A DNA stretch of 64,000 bases from Dulcicalothrix desertica PCC 7102 (GTDB taxonomy: Bacteria > Cyanobacteriota > Cyanobacteriia > Cyanobacteriales > Nostocaceae), in the NCBI RefSeq assembly GCF_003991905.1, contig NZ_RSCL01000001.1, positions 124,001-188,000 of the forward strand, given 5' to 3'. This document shows, piece after piece, positions 49,969 to 57,503 of this stretch (its first letter is position 1; each line of letters begins with the position of its first letter). A model generated the notes under the pieces. That model had not been told where the DNA came from. It was given only the letters and a program-made list of their open reading frames with translations, and searched no databases. Both the position numbers and the translations under genes were made by a program.

Positions 49969-50077
49969 AGTCAAAAATTTACATATCACAACAACTCAAA
50001 AATTTAATATAAGTTGTATGAATAGCAAAGAAATAATCATTACCAAGGATGAAAACCTGTAATGAAATTAACCTCAG

Positions 50078-50479
50078 TTAAAACAGGCAAAAAACGTCCT
50101 CCAGTACTTCTAATACATCTCGCAGAAGCTTGATGGTGTAACCCTCGCTCAGTTGTTTTCCAGGAGTAAGTTCTTTGCCTAAGTCTTGTCCCTCGATAAA
50201 CTCCTGAATTAAGAAAAATTCGCCATTTTCTTCAAAATAAGCGAAGAGCCTGGGAATTTGATTATGGCTTTGTCCCAGGTTGTACATTATTTTCGCTTCT
50301 GTCTCAAACAACCGTAAAACTTCTGGTTGTATAACTTGAGGATGTAAGCGCTTGACAACACATTTTGGCTTCGGTTCTGCGGGAATGTCTAAATCTTCTG
50401 CCAAGAACGTTTCGCAAAAGCCTCCTTGCCCCAATTGCTCGATAATCTTGTAATGCTGCCGTATGACTTGTCCAATCAT
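50078..50479 (-). pseudogene. Truncated Ser/Thr protein kinase (N-lobe only)
   Basis: 133 codons. They encode the start of a cyanobacterial Ser/Thr kinase: YKIIEQLGQGGFCETFLAED (Gly-rich loop), CVVKRL (catalytic Lys), FLIQEFIEGQDLGKEL (hinge). The frame stops at VLEVLEDVFCLF, just before the catalytic HRDxKPxN loop. No catalytic loop, DFG motif or C-lobe follows. It is a 3'-truncated gene and cannot be an active kinase. It might still be translated, since start and frame are intact. Confidence 0.8.
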
Positions 50480-50580
50480 TGCGTTGATGCCACTGAAGTT
50501 ATTATTGTAAATTTTGGCACAACAACCCTTCCGCAGTCAGTACTTAATTCAAGTTTTCAGGTTTAATATTTTCTTAACAA

Positions 50581-51204
50581 TTATGGGATGGCGCCTTCGT
50601 CAGAATTTTTTTCCTCTTCCTCTGATTCAATTGTATCAAATTTTACTTTATTGTATAAATCTTGCAACGTAATTTCAAACGGAACAGTCACTAAAGAAAT
50701 TTTTTCATCCTCATGATCGTATTCTTGTATTGACCAATGCTTATCATCTATTTTTGAATAATGCAATACATTAATTTCATCCTGTTCAATCAATAAATAC
50801 TCTTCAAAAGATGGTATTGTGCAATAAGCATTAAATTTAGTTTTTCTCTGATTCTTCTCAGTAAGTTTTGGCAAAACTTGAATGATTACTTTTGGATTGG
50901 TAATTGTATCTTTACGATTCTCCAAAAATTCTGGTTCACCTGCTATAACCATTACATCTGGGTATGTATAAATACGTGGCTTCGGTAGCCAAAGACGCAT
51001 ATCGCTTTTGAATACTTCATAATTTTCTCGCTTGAACGCAAAATTCATAACAGCATAAAAATTACCAGCTATTCGATTATGATTCGCACTTCCACCTGCC
51101 ATTGGAATAATCTCTCCATCTATATACTCGCTTTTTGAGTCGGCTTTTTCCTCCAAAGCTAAGTATTCCTCTATGGTATAGTACCGCTTTTCTGTGACTT
51201 GCAT
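50581..51204 (-). CDS. Uma2 family protein with degenerate nuclease site
   Basis: 207 residues of the Uma2/DUF820 family: YYTIEEYLALEEKADSKSEY, YIDGEIIPMAGGSANHNRI, YPDVMVIAGEPEF. In active-looking relatives the strand after NPxVI reads VEVLSxST, where Glu is a catalytic PD-(D/E)XK residue. Here it reads IIQVLPKLTE, with Gln109 in place of Glu. The Asp at 83 remains. Nuclease activity is therefore doubtful. The acidic C-terminal tail (ESEEEEKNSDEG) is unusual. It stands between a kinase relic and a divergent DNA glycosylase gene. Confidence 0.85.
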   Translation of the reverse strand: MQVTEKRYYTIEEYLALEEKADSKSEYIDGEIIPMAGGSANHNRIAGNFYAVMNFAFKRENYEVFKSDMRLWLPKPRIYTYPDVMVIAGEPEFLENRKDTITNPKVIIQVLPKLTEKNQRKTKFNAYCTIPSFEEYLLIEQDEINVLHYSKIDDKHWSIQEYDHEDEKISLVTVPFEITLQDLYNKVKFDTIESEEEEKNSDEGAIP

Positions 51205-51309
51205 TTGCGTAATAATAATATTGGAAGCGATAGGACAAATGTTACTTCTTTCCTATCTTAGGATTACCTTTGATTATAGCAAGAGTATCCACGTATAAAT
51301 AAAAACATA

Positions 51310-51954
51310 ATGTTAATACTGCAACCTCTTACAGAAGAAACGATTGCGCTAGGTATACAAGAACTTGTGAGTCGTGATAATGACTTAGCAGAAATTATTC
51401 AAACCTATGGGTATCCACCAAACTGGATACGGGAAAAGGGTTTTATTGGACTTATACGAATTATTTTAGGACAACAAGTTTCGGTTGCTTCGGCTAATGC
51501 AATATTTAAGAAGTTAGAACTTTTAGTTAATCCGTTAACGCCAGAACATTTTATTAAGTTTGATGATTTGCAGTTACAGTCAGCAGGTTTAAGTCGTCAA
51601 AAGATTGTTTATACACGCGCCCTAGCTGCTGCAATAGCTAGTAACTCACTTGATTTGGATAAACTTGAATTGGGTGATGAGGCAATTTTACGCGCGGAAC
51701 TTACAAAAATTAAAGGTATTGGTAATTGGACTGTAGATATATATTTAATGATGTCGTTACAGCGTCCTGATGCTTTTCCTGCATCTGACTTAGGAGTGAT
51801 TCTTGCTTATCAGAAATTAAAAGATTTACCTACACGTCCAACACCACAACAACTAGAAGTTATTGCTGAGAAATGGCGCCCGTGGCGTGCTATAGCTACA
51901 AGGATTTTGTGGCATTATTATTTGAATAACACAACTAAAGTTAAAAGTATTTAA
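51310..51954 (+). CDS. AlkA-like DNA-3-methyladenine glycosylase
   Basis: 214 residues of the HhH-GPD superfamily, excising alkylated bases in base-excision repair. ILGQQVSVASANAIF (52-66) starts the fold. The helix-hairpin-helix is LTKIKGIGNWTVDIYLMM (131-148) and the catalytic Asp160 lies in FPASDLGV. There is no C-terminal Fe-S cluster motif, so it is not an Nth/MutY type. The N-terminal AlkA beta domain is also missing, giving the short single-module form. Substrate range is inferred from the family. Confidence 0.9.
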   Translation: MLILQPLTEETIALGIQELVSRDNDLAEIIQTYGYPPNWIREKGFIGLIRIILGQQVSVASANAIFKKLELLVNPLTPEHFIKFDDLQLQSAGLSRQKIVYTRALAAAIASNSLDLDKLELGDEAILRAELTKIKGIGNWTVDIYLMMSLQRPDAFPASDLGVILAYQKLKDLPTRPTPQQLEVIAEKWRPWRAIATRILWHYYLNNTTKVKSI

Positions 51955-51960
51955 TTTTTT

Positions 51961-52034
51961 CTTGTGGGGTGGGCATCCTTGCCCGCCTTTAATTTTGAGA
52001 TTAAATTAACAGGCAGGGATGCCTGTTCCACAAG
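51961..52034. repeat. Inverted pair of CTTGTGG...CCACAAG repeat units
   Basis: Left unit 51961-51987 (CTTGTGGGGTGGGCATCCTTG...) and right unit 52009-52034 (...GGCAGGGATGCCTGTTCCACAAG) face each other between convergent genes. The ends CTTGTGG/CCACAAG are exact inverted repeats, giving a compact 74-nt element that could fold into a long hairpin and stop transcription from both sides. Confidence 0.8.
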
Positions 52035-52042
52035 ATTTGATT

Positions 52043-52939
52043 TTAGAGTTTGACAAATGATGACATTGCTTTTACAAATTCTGCTGTTGACTCATATGGC
52101 AGAACATTTCTTCCTGGAATTTTAATACCTTGTGCTTGGGGTAAACATGCCAAGTACTCGGCTAAACGTTCGTTTGCTTTTTCTTGTTCTCCTTCTTTGG
52201 CTATACTCGATGCGACTTCACCCATTACTGCAAGTACGGGTTTTTGAATTACTGCTACCTTGCTACGATAATCTTGGCGCCAAAATCCAGCTAAGAATGA
52301 GAATACAGCATAGCGAGAAGCCATATTAGAGGCGCCTTTCTGTAAAGTATTTAGCCATTCACTATCAACTTTATCAGAGGATGCAAATAGTCTTTTAGTT
52401 GAGAAGTTGCGTAAAAACTTCTCGGTACGTGCATAACGATAGAATAAATTTCCAAATAGTGAACTAAATATTGACCATGCTAAATTTTGGCGCCATTTGG
52501 GTCTGTCTTTACTAATTAGTGACCAAGTGGGAGGCCCAGATAACACCATTCCCGCGATTAAATCGGGTACTTTCTGGTATAATTCGACAGCTACAGGAAA
52601 TAAGGCGCCTTGTACAACTAAAATTACTGGCTTCTGAATTATATTTTGAATAAAGAATTGTAACTGTTGTGCTTCAAATTCGGGTGTAGATGGTATAGCG
52701 GGCATATCACTGTCACCGCATCCAATTAAATCAGGATTATAAATCTGATTTTGATGACCTTGATTGTAAAATTCGCGAATGAAACGCTGCCAAAATTGGC
52801 GTGATAAACCTACCCCGATAGGGTGAACTAATAATAAAGGGGCGCCACTTGGTGTATTAGTAGGATTGTACACCTCGTAAGCACAACGGTAGTTTTGCCA
52901 GGTGTAATATTGTGTCTGTGTAGTATCTTGAGTTAGCAT
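52043..52939 (-). CDS. Alpha/beta hydrolase fold protein with altered nucleophile elbow
   Basis: 298 residues with an alpha/beta hydrolase fold: LLLVHPIGVGLSRQFWQRFI, PDLIGCGDSDMP and a C-terminal YESTAEFVKAMSSF. The nucleophile elbow, normally GxSxG, reads VVQGALFPVA, so the serine is missing. Enzymatic hydrolysis by the usual triad is doubtful. The gene starts 1 bp after the stop of the upstream epimerase gene, implying translational coupling. Related cyanobacterial proteins exist, but I know of no assigned substrate. Confidence 0.85.
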   Translation of the reverse strand: MLTQDTTQTQYYTWQNYRCAYEVYNPTNTPSGAPLLLVHPIGVGLSRQFWQRFIREFYNQGHQNQIYNPDLIGCGDSDMPAIPSTPEFEAQQLQFFIQNIIQKPVILVVQGALFPVAVELYQKVPDLIAGMVLSGPPTWSLISKDRPKWRQNLAWSIFSSLFGNLFYRYARTEKFLRNFSTKRLFASSDKVDSEWLNTLQKGASNMASRYAVFSFLAGFWRQDYRSKVAVIQKPVLAVMGEVASSIAKEGEQEKANERLAEYLACLPQAQGIKIPGRNVLPYESTAEFVKAMSSFVKL

Positions 52940-52940
52940 G

Positions 52941-53762
52941 TTAAAAAATCATCTCCGGATGAATTAACTTGTAACCAGTAGCTTTAATTTTTTGATTCGA
53001 GATTTTGGCTAAGTAGTTTTTGTTAGACGGTTGTGAGGTATCCCATGTGACTTTGGGTAAATTATGTGTCTCACATACACGGTCTATTACTTCGCGATTT
53101 AATAAATTAGCATCGTCAACTAAATTATAAATTCCCTGAAGGTGATAATGTCGTGCAAACTCAATGGCGCCAACAATATCATCCAAATGTATCCAGTTAG
53201 ATGGTTCGCTTCCATCTCCAGGACGAGTTTGGCCTGCGACTCGACTGTAAATTTTTACTAGTTCGCGTCCTGGCCCATAAATTCCACCAAGACGAAATAT
53301 ACAAACATGTAATTTATCTTTTAATTCAGTAAGTAATACTTGTTCGGTGTCACAAAGAACTTGCTGACTTTCACTAGTTGGCGCCAAAGGTGTTGTTTCA
53401 TCTACTAAATTACCGTTTTGATTTCCGTATACTGAACAAGTACTTGTATATATTAATTGTTTGACTGAAGCTTTTTTTAAGACTTGTGCGACTGTTTCGG
53501 CAGTTTGTAAATAAGTATCTTGATAAGAATTACCACGTCTAGGTGCAACACTCAACAATACACAATCTTGACCATGTACAACTTTTTCTAACTCTTCGCG
53601 GTCATTACCTTGTAAAACAAATACTTTTTGGGCAAAAGTTTGTAATTCTGAAACTCTTGCCAGTGTAGTAGTAGTCGCTGTTACAACCAGCGTCATTTTT
53701 TGTTGCCAACATTTAGCAACTGCTGTACCGACATAACCACATCCAATAATTGCAACATTCAT
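52941..53762 (-). CDS. NAD(P)-dependent epimerase/dehydratase-like protein (extended SDR)
   Basis: 273 residues. The N-terminus MNVAIIGCGYVGTAVAKCWQ carries the Rossmann GxGxxG. LIYTSTCSVYGNQ contains a serine-threonine region and Tyr of the SDR active site, but the usual YxxxK pairing is not apparent afterwards. FRLGGIYGPGRELV and NWIHLDDIVGAIEFA are extended-SDR motifs of the YeeZ/COG0451 type. It is translationally coupled to the hydrolase gene. Substrate unknown. Confidence 0.87.
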   Translation of the reverse strand: MNVAIIGCGYVGTAVAKCWQQKMTLVVTATTTTLARVSELQTFAQKVFVLQGNDREELEKVVHGQDCVLLSVAPRRGNSYQDTYLQTAETVAQVLKKASVKQLIYTSTCSVYGNQNGNLVDETTPLAPTSESQQVLCDTEQVLLTELKDKLHVCIFRLGGIYGPGRELVKIYSRVAGQTRPGDGSEPSNWIHLDDIVGAIEFARHYHLQGIYNLVDDANLLNREVIDRVCETHNLPKVTWDTSQPSNKNYLAKISNQKIKATGYKLIHPEMIF

Positions 53763-53765
53763 AAT

Positions 53766-53851
53766 TTAAAGTTAGGAGTTAGGAGTTAGGAGTTAGGAGT
53801 TATGAGTTATGAGTTATGAGTTACAACTCAGCACTCAGCACTCATAACTAA
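53766..53851. repeat. GGAGTTAG tandem and GAGTTAT repeats upstream of the epimerase gene
   Basis: About three GGAGTTAG units are followed by GAGTTAT units and CAGCACT pairs. They are the reverse complement of the CTAACTCC family at 14199. They occupy most of the gap between the epimerase gene and the glutathione peroxidase gene. Confidence 0.8.
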
Positions 53852-53856
53852 ATCTA

Positions 53857-54342
53857 CTATTTTGCGAGTTCGCGCTCAATTATTTCGATTAACTCTGGTG
53901 ATTCGGGTGTGGTACCGCTTTTGAACCGCGCGACGACTTCACCATTTTTGCCGACTACAAATTTCTCAAAGTTCCAAGATACGTCACCTTTTGGTTCCAC
54001 TGCGCTTGTTAGTCGCTCGTAAAGTGGGTGTTTGTCGGAACCTTTTGCGTGAACTTTATCGAATAAGTCAAAAGTTACGCCGTAGTTTCTGTCGCAAAAT
54101 GTTGCAATTTCTTGGTTTGTACCTGGTTCTTGGGCGCCGAAATCGTTACTAGGAAATCCAAGTATACGTAATCCGGCATCGCGGTATTTTTTGTTTAATT
54201 GCTCTAGTCCGCTATATTGCCCTGTGTAACCGCAGTAAGATGCGACGTTTACTATTAATAGTACTTTTCCAGCATATTCACTGAGGTTTTTTTCTTGTCC
54301 GTCGATTGTTTTGACTGCTATGTCTGTGATTGTGGTACTCAT
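53857..54342 (-). CDS. Glutathione peroxidase family protein
   Basis: 161 residues. The catalytic tetrad is Cys37 (NVASYCGYTGQYSGL), Gln71 (FPSNDFGAQEPG), Trp123 and Asn124 (VSWNFEKF). A second conserved Cys (ATFCDRNYGV, residue 83) suggests a two-cysteine, thioredoxin-using enzyme, as is common for this subgroup. It reduces hydroperoxides in the cytoplasm. The catalytic residue is Cys, not selenocysteine. It is complete and stands alone. Confidence 0.95.
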   Translation of the reverse strand: MSTTITDIAVKTIDGQEKNLSEYAGKVLLIVNVASYCGYTGQYSGLEQLNKKYRDAGLRILGFPSNDFGAQEPGTNQEIATFCDRNYGVTFDLFDKVHAKGSDKHPLYERLTSAVEPKGDVSWNFEKFVVGKNGEVVARFKSGTTPESPELIEIIERELAK

Positions 54343-54459
54343 TTAACTAATGGTGTAATTGTAAACCATTGTTAAGTTTCTCACATTATTGGTACGGGGC
54401 GGGTTTAGTTATATGTTTGGTGAACAAGAAAGATTTGGGTTAACCCGCCCTTACATTAA

Positions 54460-55383
54460 CTAATCGTGTACGGAACCGTCGGGCATAATGGCGCCGCTTA
54501 ACATGGCGCCGATGAGTTTAACTTGAACTCTATCGCCAATCATGACTCTGGCATTGCGGAAGTCGGCGCCACGTAAATCAGCACCGCTTAAGTCGGCACC
54601 TATTAAGTTGGCTGACTGTAAATTGGCTTCTCGTAAATCGGCTAGCAATAAATTTGCCCGAAATAAATTAGCTTCAGATAGATTTGCACCACGTAAATTT
54701 ACTTTGTGCATAAATGTATCGCTAAGATTGGCGCCGCTAAGATTTGCGTAACTCAAGTTTCGACCAGAGAAATCACGGTTACTTAAGTTGGCGTTACTGT
54801 AGTCTTTGCCGCTTAAATCGGGATGCTGCTTAGGCGGTTGATAATTTGATTGATATGTTTGTTCTTGATAACTTGGCTGGGGTGTGGGTTTTGGTGTGGT
54901 TGAAGATGCAGGTCTGTAGGTTGTTTGGCTTGACGATGAAGATTTTGGCACCGCTTCTGATTTGGGTTCTGGCGCCGCTTCTGGTTTGGGTTCTGGTGCT
55001 GGCGAGTGTGGTTTGGGTTCCGGTGCTGGCTGTGGTTTTGGCTCTGGTGCTGGCTCGTATGTTCTTGATTGTGAGGTTGATTGAGAGGTATATCTAGTTG
55101 ACTTTGGTGGCGGTTGTGATACAGGTCTAGATGATTGCCTGTAGGTTGTTTGCGAGGATGTGCGATTAACGTTAAAGCGCGATTTGTACGAGCGTAACTT
55201 CTCGCGTGCTTCGTTAATGTCTTGAAGCTTTCTCTCAGCTTTTTCTCTTAAACGTTGATTATCCAACGGGATGCGGTCTGGATGCCATACAAAAGCCAAA
55301 TCCTTGTAAGCCTGGTTAACTTCATCAAGAGTAGCTCCTGGCTCCAATTCTAAAATTCGGTAGTATCGCTCCAGTTCTCGCAT
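54460..55383 (-). CDS. J-domain protein with C-terminal pentapeptide repeats
   Basis: 307 residues. The N-terminal J-domain (1-65) has YYRILELEPGATLDEVNQAY and the HPD motif (HPDRIP) needed to stimulate DnaK ATPase. The central region (75-185) is low complexity, rich in Pro, Glu, Lys, Gln and Ser (APEPKPQP units). The C-terminal 110 residues are about 18 A(D/N)Lxx pentapeptides (SGANLSDTF, LREANLQSANLIGADL) forming a right-handed beta-helix. This would link a Hsp70 co-chaperone module to a protein-binding solenoid. The target is unknown. Confidence 0.92.
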   Translation of the reverse strand: MRELERYYRILELEPGATLDEVNQAYKDLAFVWHPDRIPLDNQRLREKAERKLQDINEAREKLRSYKSRFNVNRTSSQTTYRQSSRPVSQPPPKSTRYTSQSTSQSRTYEPAPEPKPQPAPEPKPHSPAPEPKPEAAPEPKSEAVPKSSSSSQTTYRPASSTTPKPTPQPSYQEQTYQSNYQPPKQHPDLSGKDYSNANLSNRDFSGRNLSYANLSGANLSDTFMHKVNLRGANLSEANLFRANLLLADLREANLQSANLIGADLSGADLRGADFRNARVMIGDRVQVKLIGAMLSGAIMPDGSVHD

Positions 55384-55590
55384 AAGTCAGTTGTATTTTT
55401 ACCATTTTAATTATGAGTGATTTAGCCCCTTATCTGCTCTTTTCAGGAGTAAATCTTTTAACAAATTCGTTCAGGGCACCACAAATACGGTATTTTTTAA
55501 TTTTTGTGATTACCTAGAATTATGAATCGGGACTAGAGAATATACATTTTGTAATCCCCTATTCCCGGACTCAGAATCCTCAATTTTTAT

Positions 55591-56079
55591 CTACCGAATC
55601 AGCAAACGCTCGCGTATAGCTCGCAAATAAGCTCGAATCGGTACTTGATATATCTCAATGAACAACCATAAAATGATTGTAAAGTGCGATATAAAAGTCA
55701 ACGCAGTCCAAATATAAGGTACCCAGCTTAATGGAGCCTCTGGCGATGGGGGGAAATTGTAAGCAACGATACCTATTAGTCCTGTTGGTAAAAATATAAA
55801 GGCAAGTGCTGCAAAAACGTAACCCCAGCCAAATTCAACTCCTTCTAGTTGAGCTTCTGTCCAATTGAAACCATTCCAACGCCAAACTAAAGGAGGTTGT
55901 CGCGAAGGCATTTTTAGTTGCTGCTGCTCTATGTTGACAGTAAAGATTTGCTGACAAAAATCACAAGACATTGCCTCCATCATGGGCATATGAGTAATTT
56001 TACCCACACGACAAACCGGACAGGGATAAGCACCGTGATAGTTAAATGATGTTGATAAAAGTTTGGAACTGGGCTTCAT
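55591..56079 (-). CDS. Hypothetical membrane protein with zinc-binding CxxC pairs
   Basis: 162 residues. An N-terminal zinc ribbon has CPVCRVGKITHM and CDFCQQIF. A linker with WRWNGFNWTEAQLEG follows, then two membrane helices (GYVFAALAFIFLPTGLIGIV and IWTALTFISHFTIILWLFIE) and a basic C-terminal tail. I recall similar cyanobacterial proteins without function. It is monocistronic and divergent from the aroF leader region. Confidence 0.75.
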   Translation of the reverse strand: MKPSSKLLSTSFNYHGAYPCPVCRVGKITHMPMMEAMSCDFCQQIFTVNIEQQQLKMPSRQPPLVWRWNGFNWTEAQLEGVEFGWGYVFAALAFIFLPTGLIGIVAYNFPPSPEAPLSWVPYIWTALTFISHFTIILWLFIEIYQVPIRAYLRAIRERLLIR

Positions 56080-56356
56080 ATATAAGTCGATGCGTCGATA
56101 ACGTTGTGCAATGGATGGTTAATAGGCGCCGCGCTTTCCACTCAATCGATGCTATGAACATATCTTACTTACCCTGGTGGTTGCCGATTGACTACTACCT
56201 ATTATCTATAAAGCTTTACTTCACTAAGCTGTACTTTACAGAATAAACACTATTTTTTTTAATGATGCTCATATATTGACGAATGCTGTTATACCCTGCT
56301 AAATTGTAAAGGATAGGATTATTATAAGTTTTTGCAACAATCTAATCAATGATACA

Positions 56357-56362
56357 TACAAT
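56357..56362 (+). promoter_or_regulatory. Possible promoter (-10 TACAAT) before the structured RNA
   Basis: TTGCAA (56332-56337) and TACAAT (56357-56362) are 19 bp apart, slightly wide for a sigma-70-type promoter. Transcription would start near 56369 and include the structured RNA that follows. The call rests on sequence resemblance only. Confidence 0.35.
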
Positions 56363-56368
56363 CAGCTA

Positions 56369-56472
56369 CTTTTATTTTTGGCATCGGGTGGTTCACTGGG
56401 AGTGAATGACGTTTCCACATGGAAATCACCCAGTGAACCGCAGACTAGATGTTCTGCGGTTTTTGTTTTTTT
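56369..56472 (+). ncRNA. Candidate structured RNA with its own terminator (sRNA or 5' UTR element)
   Basis: GGTTCACTGGG (56390-56400) pairs perfectly with CCCAGTGAACC (56429-56439). The 28-nt interior contains a small hairpin, TTTCC/GGAAA (56412-56425). The stem touches a terminator, CCGCAGA/TCTGCGG plus T-run (56438-56472), and two bases (56438-56439) are claimed by both stems, so they compete at the edge. It could be a standalone small RNA or the first of two switches in the DAHP synthase leader, whose leader ATG is only 24 nt away. It matches no RNA family I recognise. Confidence 0.55.
56438..56472 (+). terminator. Intrinsic terminator upstream of aroF leader peptide
   Basis: CCGCAGA (56438-56444) and TCTGCGG (56453-56459) form a 7-bp stem, followed by TTTTTGTTTTTTT. 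Strong by shape. It ends the structured RNA before the leader peptide. Confidence 0.85.
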
Positions 56473-56495
56473 GTACTTCTATTAATTTGTTCGTC

Positions 56496-56561
56496 ATGGC
56501 ATACCTTACAAGCTGGTTTTACGGATTTTATTTTTGGTTCGGATATCCTCCGGAGCAATAG
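56496..56561 (+). CDS. Aromatic-rich leader peptide of the DAHP synthase gene
   Basis: A 21-codon frame, ATG to TAG, whose product contains the run WFYGFYFWFGY. Of 21 residues, 2 are Trp, 4 Phe and 4 Tyr. It lies just upstream of a perfect terminator and of the DAHP synthase gene. Its last codons (CTCCGGAGCAA, 56548-56558) are the left arm of a possible antiterminator. A stalled ribosome on scarce aromatic-tRNA codons would leave that arm free, and a ribosome at the stop codon would cover it. This is the arrangement of classical amino-acid attenuation. No Shine-Dalgarno sequence is seen. Confidence 0.8.
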   Translation: MAYLTSWFYGFYFWFGYPPEQ

Positions 56562-56615
56562 GCGCGTCATGATGACAAACTTTTGCCCGGAGTATTAACA
56601 CTCCGGGTTTTTTTT
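56548..56615 (+). promoter_or_regulatory. Attenuator: antiterminator/terminator switch for aroF
   Basis: Terminator: CCCGGAGT (56586-56593) pairs with ACTCCGGG (56600-56607), then eight Ts. Antiterminator: CTCCGG-A-GCAA (56548-56558) can pair with TTGCCCGGAG (56583-56592), ten base pairs with one bulged A. It uses up the terminator's 5' arm. The left antiterminator arm overlaps the last four sense codons of the leader peptide and abuts its stop codon. The two structures are mutually exclusive. Confidence 0.8.
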
Positions 56616-56645
56616 GACTTTCACACATATAAACAACATCTTGCA

Positions 56646-57503
56646 ATGAATAACGCTAAACTCGCTGCTAAATCAAACCAACAACAATCTTTAGTACAAA
56701 TCTCTGATAATGTAACCTTCGGAAGAGAAGAAATAATTATTATTGGTGGTCCCTGTGCGGTAGAAAGTTACGAACAAATGGAAACCGTAGCAGAAAAACT
56801 CCATACTTCCCCTGTAAAAGCATTACGTGGTGGAGTTTACAAACCCCGCACATCTCCTTACGCATTCCAAGGTATGGGTGAAACTGGGTTGAAAGTGCTA
56901 GCAGAAGTAAGTCACAAATATAATCTACCTGTAGTTACAGAAGTAATGGCGATTTCACAAATCGAAGTTATAGCTGCTCATGCTGATATGCTGCAAGTAG
57001 GCAGTCGCAACATGCAAAACTTCGATTTACTTAAAGAACTTGGACGTGCAGGTAAACCAATTCTACTTAAACGCGGTTTAGCTGCCACAATTGAAGAGTT
57101 TGTCATGGCAGCAGAATATATTTTAAGTCACGGCAATTCTGATGTTGTACTGTGCGAACGCGGTATTCGCAGTTTCGATAACTATACTCGTAACGTATTA
57201 GACTTAGGCGCCGTAGCAGCACTCAAACAAATTACACATCTACCAGTTATCGTAGACCCATCACACGCTGCTGGTGGACGCGAACTAATAGCACCATTAT
57301 CACGTGCCGCAATTGCATGTGGCGCCGATGGATTAATAATTGAGTGTCATCCAGTTCCAGAAAAATCAGTTTCCGATGCACAACAAGCACTATCTTTAGA
57401 AGAAATGATTGATTTAGTTCACACATTAGTACCAGTTGCCTTCTCTGTCGGACGCAAAATATCTAATAGAAAAGTGCTGAGTAGAAAGTGCGCTCATTAC
57501 TAA
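56646..57503 (+). CDS. aroF: 3-deoxy-7-phosphoheptulonate (DAHP) synthase, type I-beta
   Basis: 285 residues. It condenses phosphoenolpyruvate and erythrose 4-phosphate, the first step of the shikimate pathway to Trp, Phe and Tyr. Motifs are IIGGPCAVES, ALRGGVYKPRTSPYAFQG, LQVGSRNMQNFDLL, ILLKRGLAATIEEF, PVIVDPSHAAGGRELI and IIECHPVPEKSVSDA. The enzyme is the short KDO8P-synthase-like type, without an ACT or chorismate mutase domain, so feedback by fused domains is not expected. ATG 56646 is after the terminator, whereas an in-frame upstream ATG-less extension lies inside the terminator. The last residues (KVLSRKCAHY) come from a repeat. Confidence 0.95.
   Translation: MNNAKLAAKSNQQQSLVQISDNVTFGREEIIIIGGPCAVESYEQMETVAEKLHTSPVKALRGGVYKPRTSPYAFQGMGETGLKVLAEVSHKYNLPVVTEVMAISQIEVIAAHADMLQVGSRNMQNFDLLKELGRAGKPILLKRGLAATIEEFVMAAEYILSHGNSDVVLCERGIRSFDNYTRNVLDLGAVAALKQITHLPVIVDPSHAAGGRELIAPLSRAAIACGADGLIIECHPVPEKSVSDAQQALSLEEMIDLVHTLVPVAFSVGRKISNRKVLSRKCAHY

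Noticed and set aside
56046-56246. Plus-strand 66-codon frame overlapping the zinc-ribbon membrane gene
   Set aside because: It partly overlaps a credible gene on the other strand and its own sequence resembles no protein. The aroF regulatory region lies beyond it.
56448-56600. A second, Phe-rich frame starting ATGTTCTGC in the aroF leader
   Set aside because: Its Phe codons come from the terminator T-run itself. The frame at 56496 has the Trp/Phe/Tyr mixture, stops at the antiterminator, and fits the mechanism much better.
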